Source of the DNA: Magnolia sinica
Lineage: Eukaryota > Streptophyta > Magnoliopsida > Magnoliales > Magnoliaceae
NCBI RefSeq assembly: GCF_029962835.1
Contig: NC_080577.1
Coordinates: 3,720,001-3,784,000 of the forward strand
Direction: 5' to 3'
Length of the DNA stretch: 64,000 nucleotides
The notes under the pieces were generated by a model. The model searched no databases, was not told the DNA's origin, and worked only from the letters and a program-made list of their open reading frames with translations. Within the stretch, counting starts at the first letter, position 1. Each line of letters begins with the position of its first letter. The translations under genes were made by a program, and so were the position numbers. This document shows, one piece after another, positions 63,971 through 64,000 of this stretch.

Positions 63971-64000
63971 GAGGATTTGATTTTGGTTCTTTTACTTAAT

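Overview
The window is nuclear DNA of a flowering plant. It shows GT-AG introns, tRNA-derived SINEs, Ty1/copia and Ty3/gypsy LTR retrotransposons primed by initiator tRNA-Met, hAT and other MITEs, and very low gene density. The most abundant repeat is a fold-back family built on GTGGGCCCCACCATGATGTATG-like words and CCACGCCGTCCATCC. I associate such repeats with magnoliid genomes, but that is an impression and not a tested identification.

Only two genes are convincing, and both lie in the right third. (1) An SFT2/Got1-type Golgi vesicle-transport membrane protein on the minus strand, 42716-60313. I assembled it from six exons (161 residues); no single open reading frame shows it because exons 2 and 3 are separated by a 14,556-bp intron full of transposons. 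(2) An LTO1/ORAOV1-type Yae1-domain protein on the plus strand, 63527-63970, a single complete exon of 147 residues with a full deca-GX3 glycine repeat. The two genes are divergent and about 3.2 kb apart; that spacer is almost entirely fold-back repeats and MITEs.

Layout. 1-13.6 kb: SINEs, fold-back copies, small tandem duplications, and two TIR elements flanked on both sides by (AT)n. 14.3-20.0 kb: a decayed direct segmental duplication of 2.4-2.9 kb. 21.9-24.7 kb: an internally deleted Ty3/gypsy element with both LTRs. 24.9-26.4 kb: a minisatellite of about 33 bp. 27.6-28.3 kb: a solo LTR of the same gypsy family with a perfect target duplication. 29.1-30.5 kb: a copia element deleted down to its LTRs and the end of RNase H. 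30.5-42.4 kb: SINEs, fold-back elements, MITEs and one TIR element that may carry a captured coding fragment. 42.7-60.3 kb: the SFT2 gene; its intron 2 holds a copia element (about 45.9-58.1 kb) that has itself been invaded by a hAT MITE in the 5' LTR and, in the integrase-RT interval, by a 5.8-kb inverted-arm element containing further hAT, SINE and LINE pieces. 60.3-64 kb: fold-back elements, MITEs and LTO1.

I found no prokaryotic-type system, CRISPR array, rRNA or functional tRNA gene. The unusual content is transposon architecture: nested insertions, hairpins inside terminal repeats, a frame-shifting 166-bp repeat at the start of a copia internal region, and a housekeeping gene stretched by a retrotransposon-filled intron.
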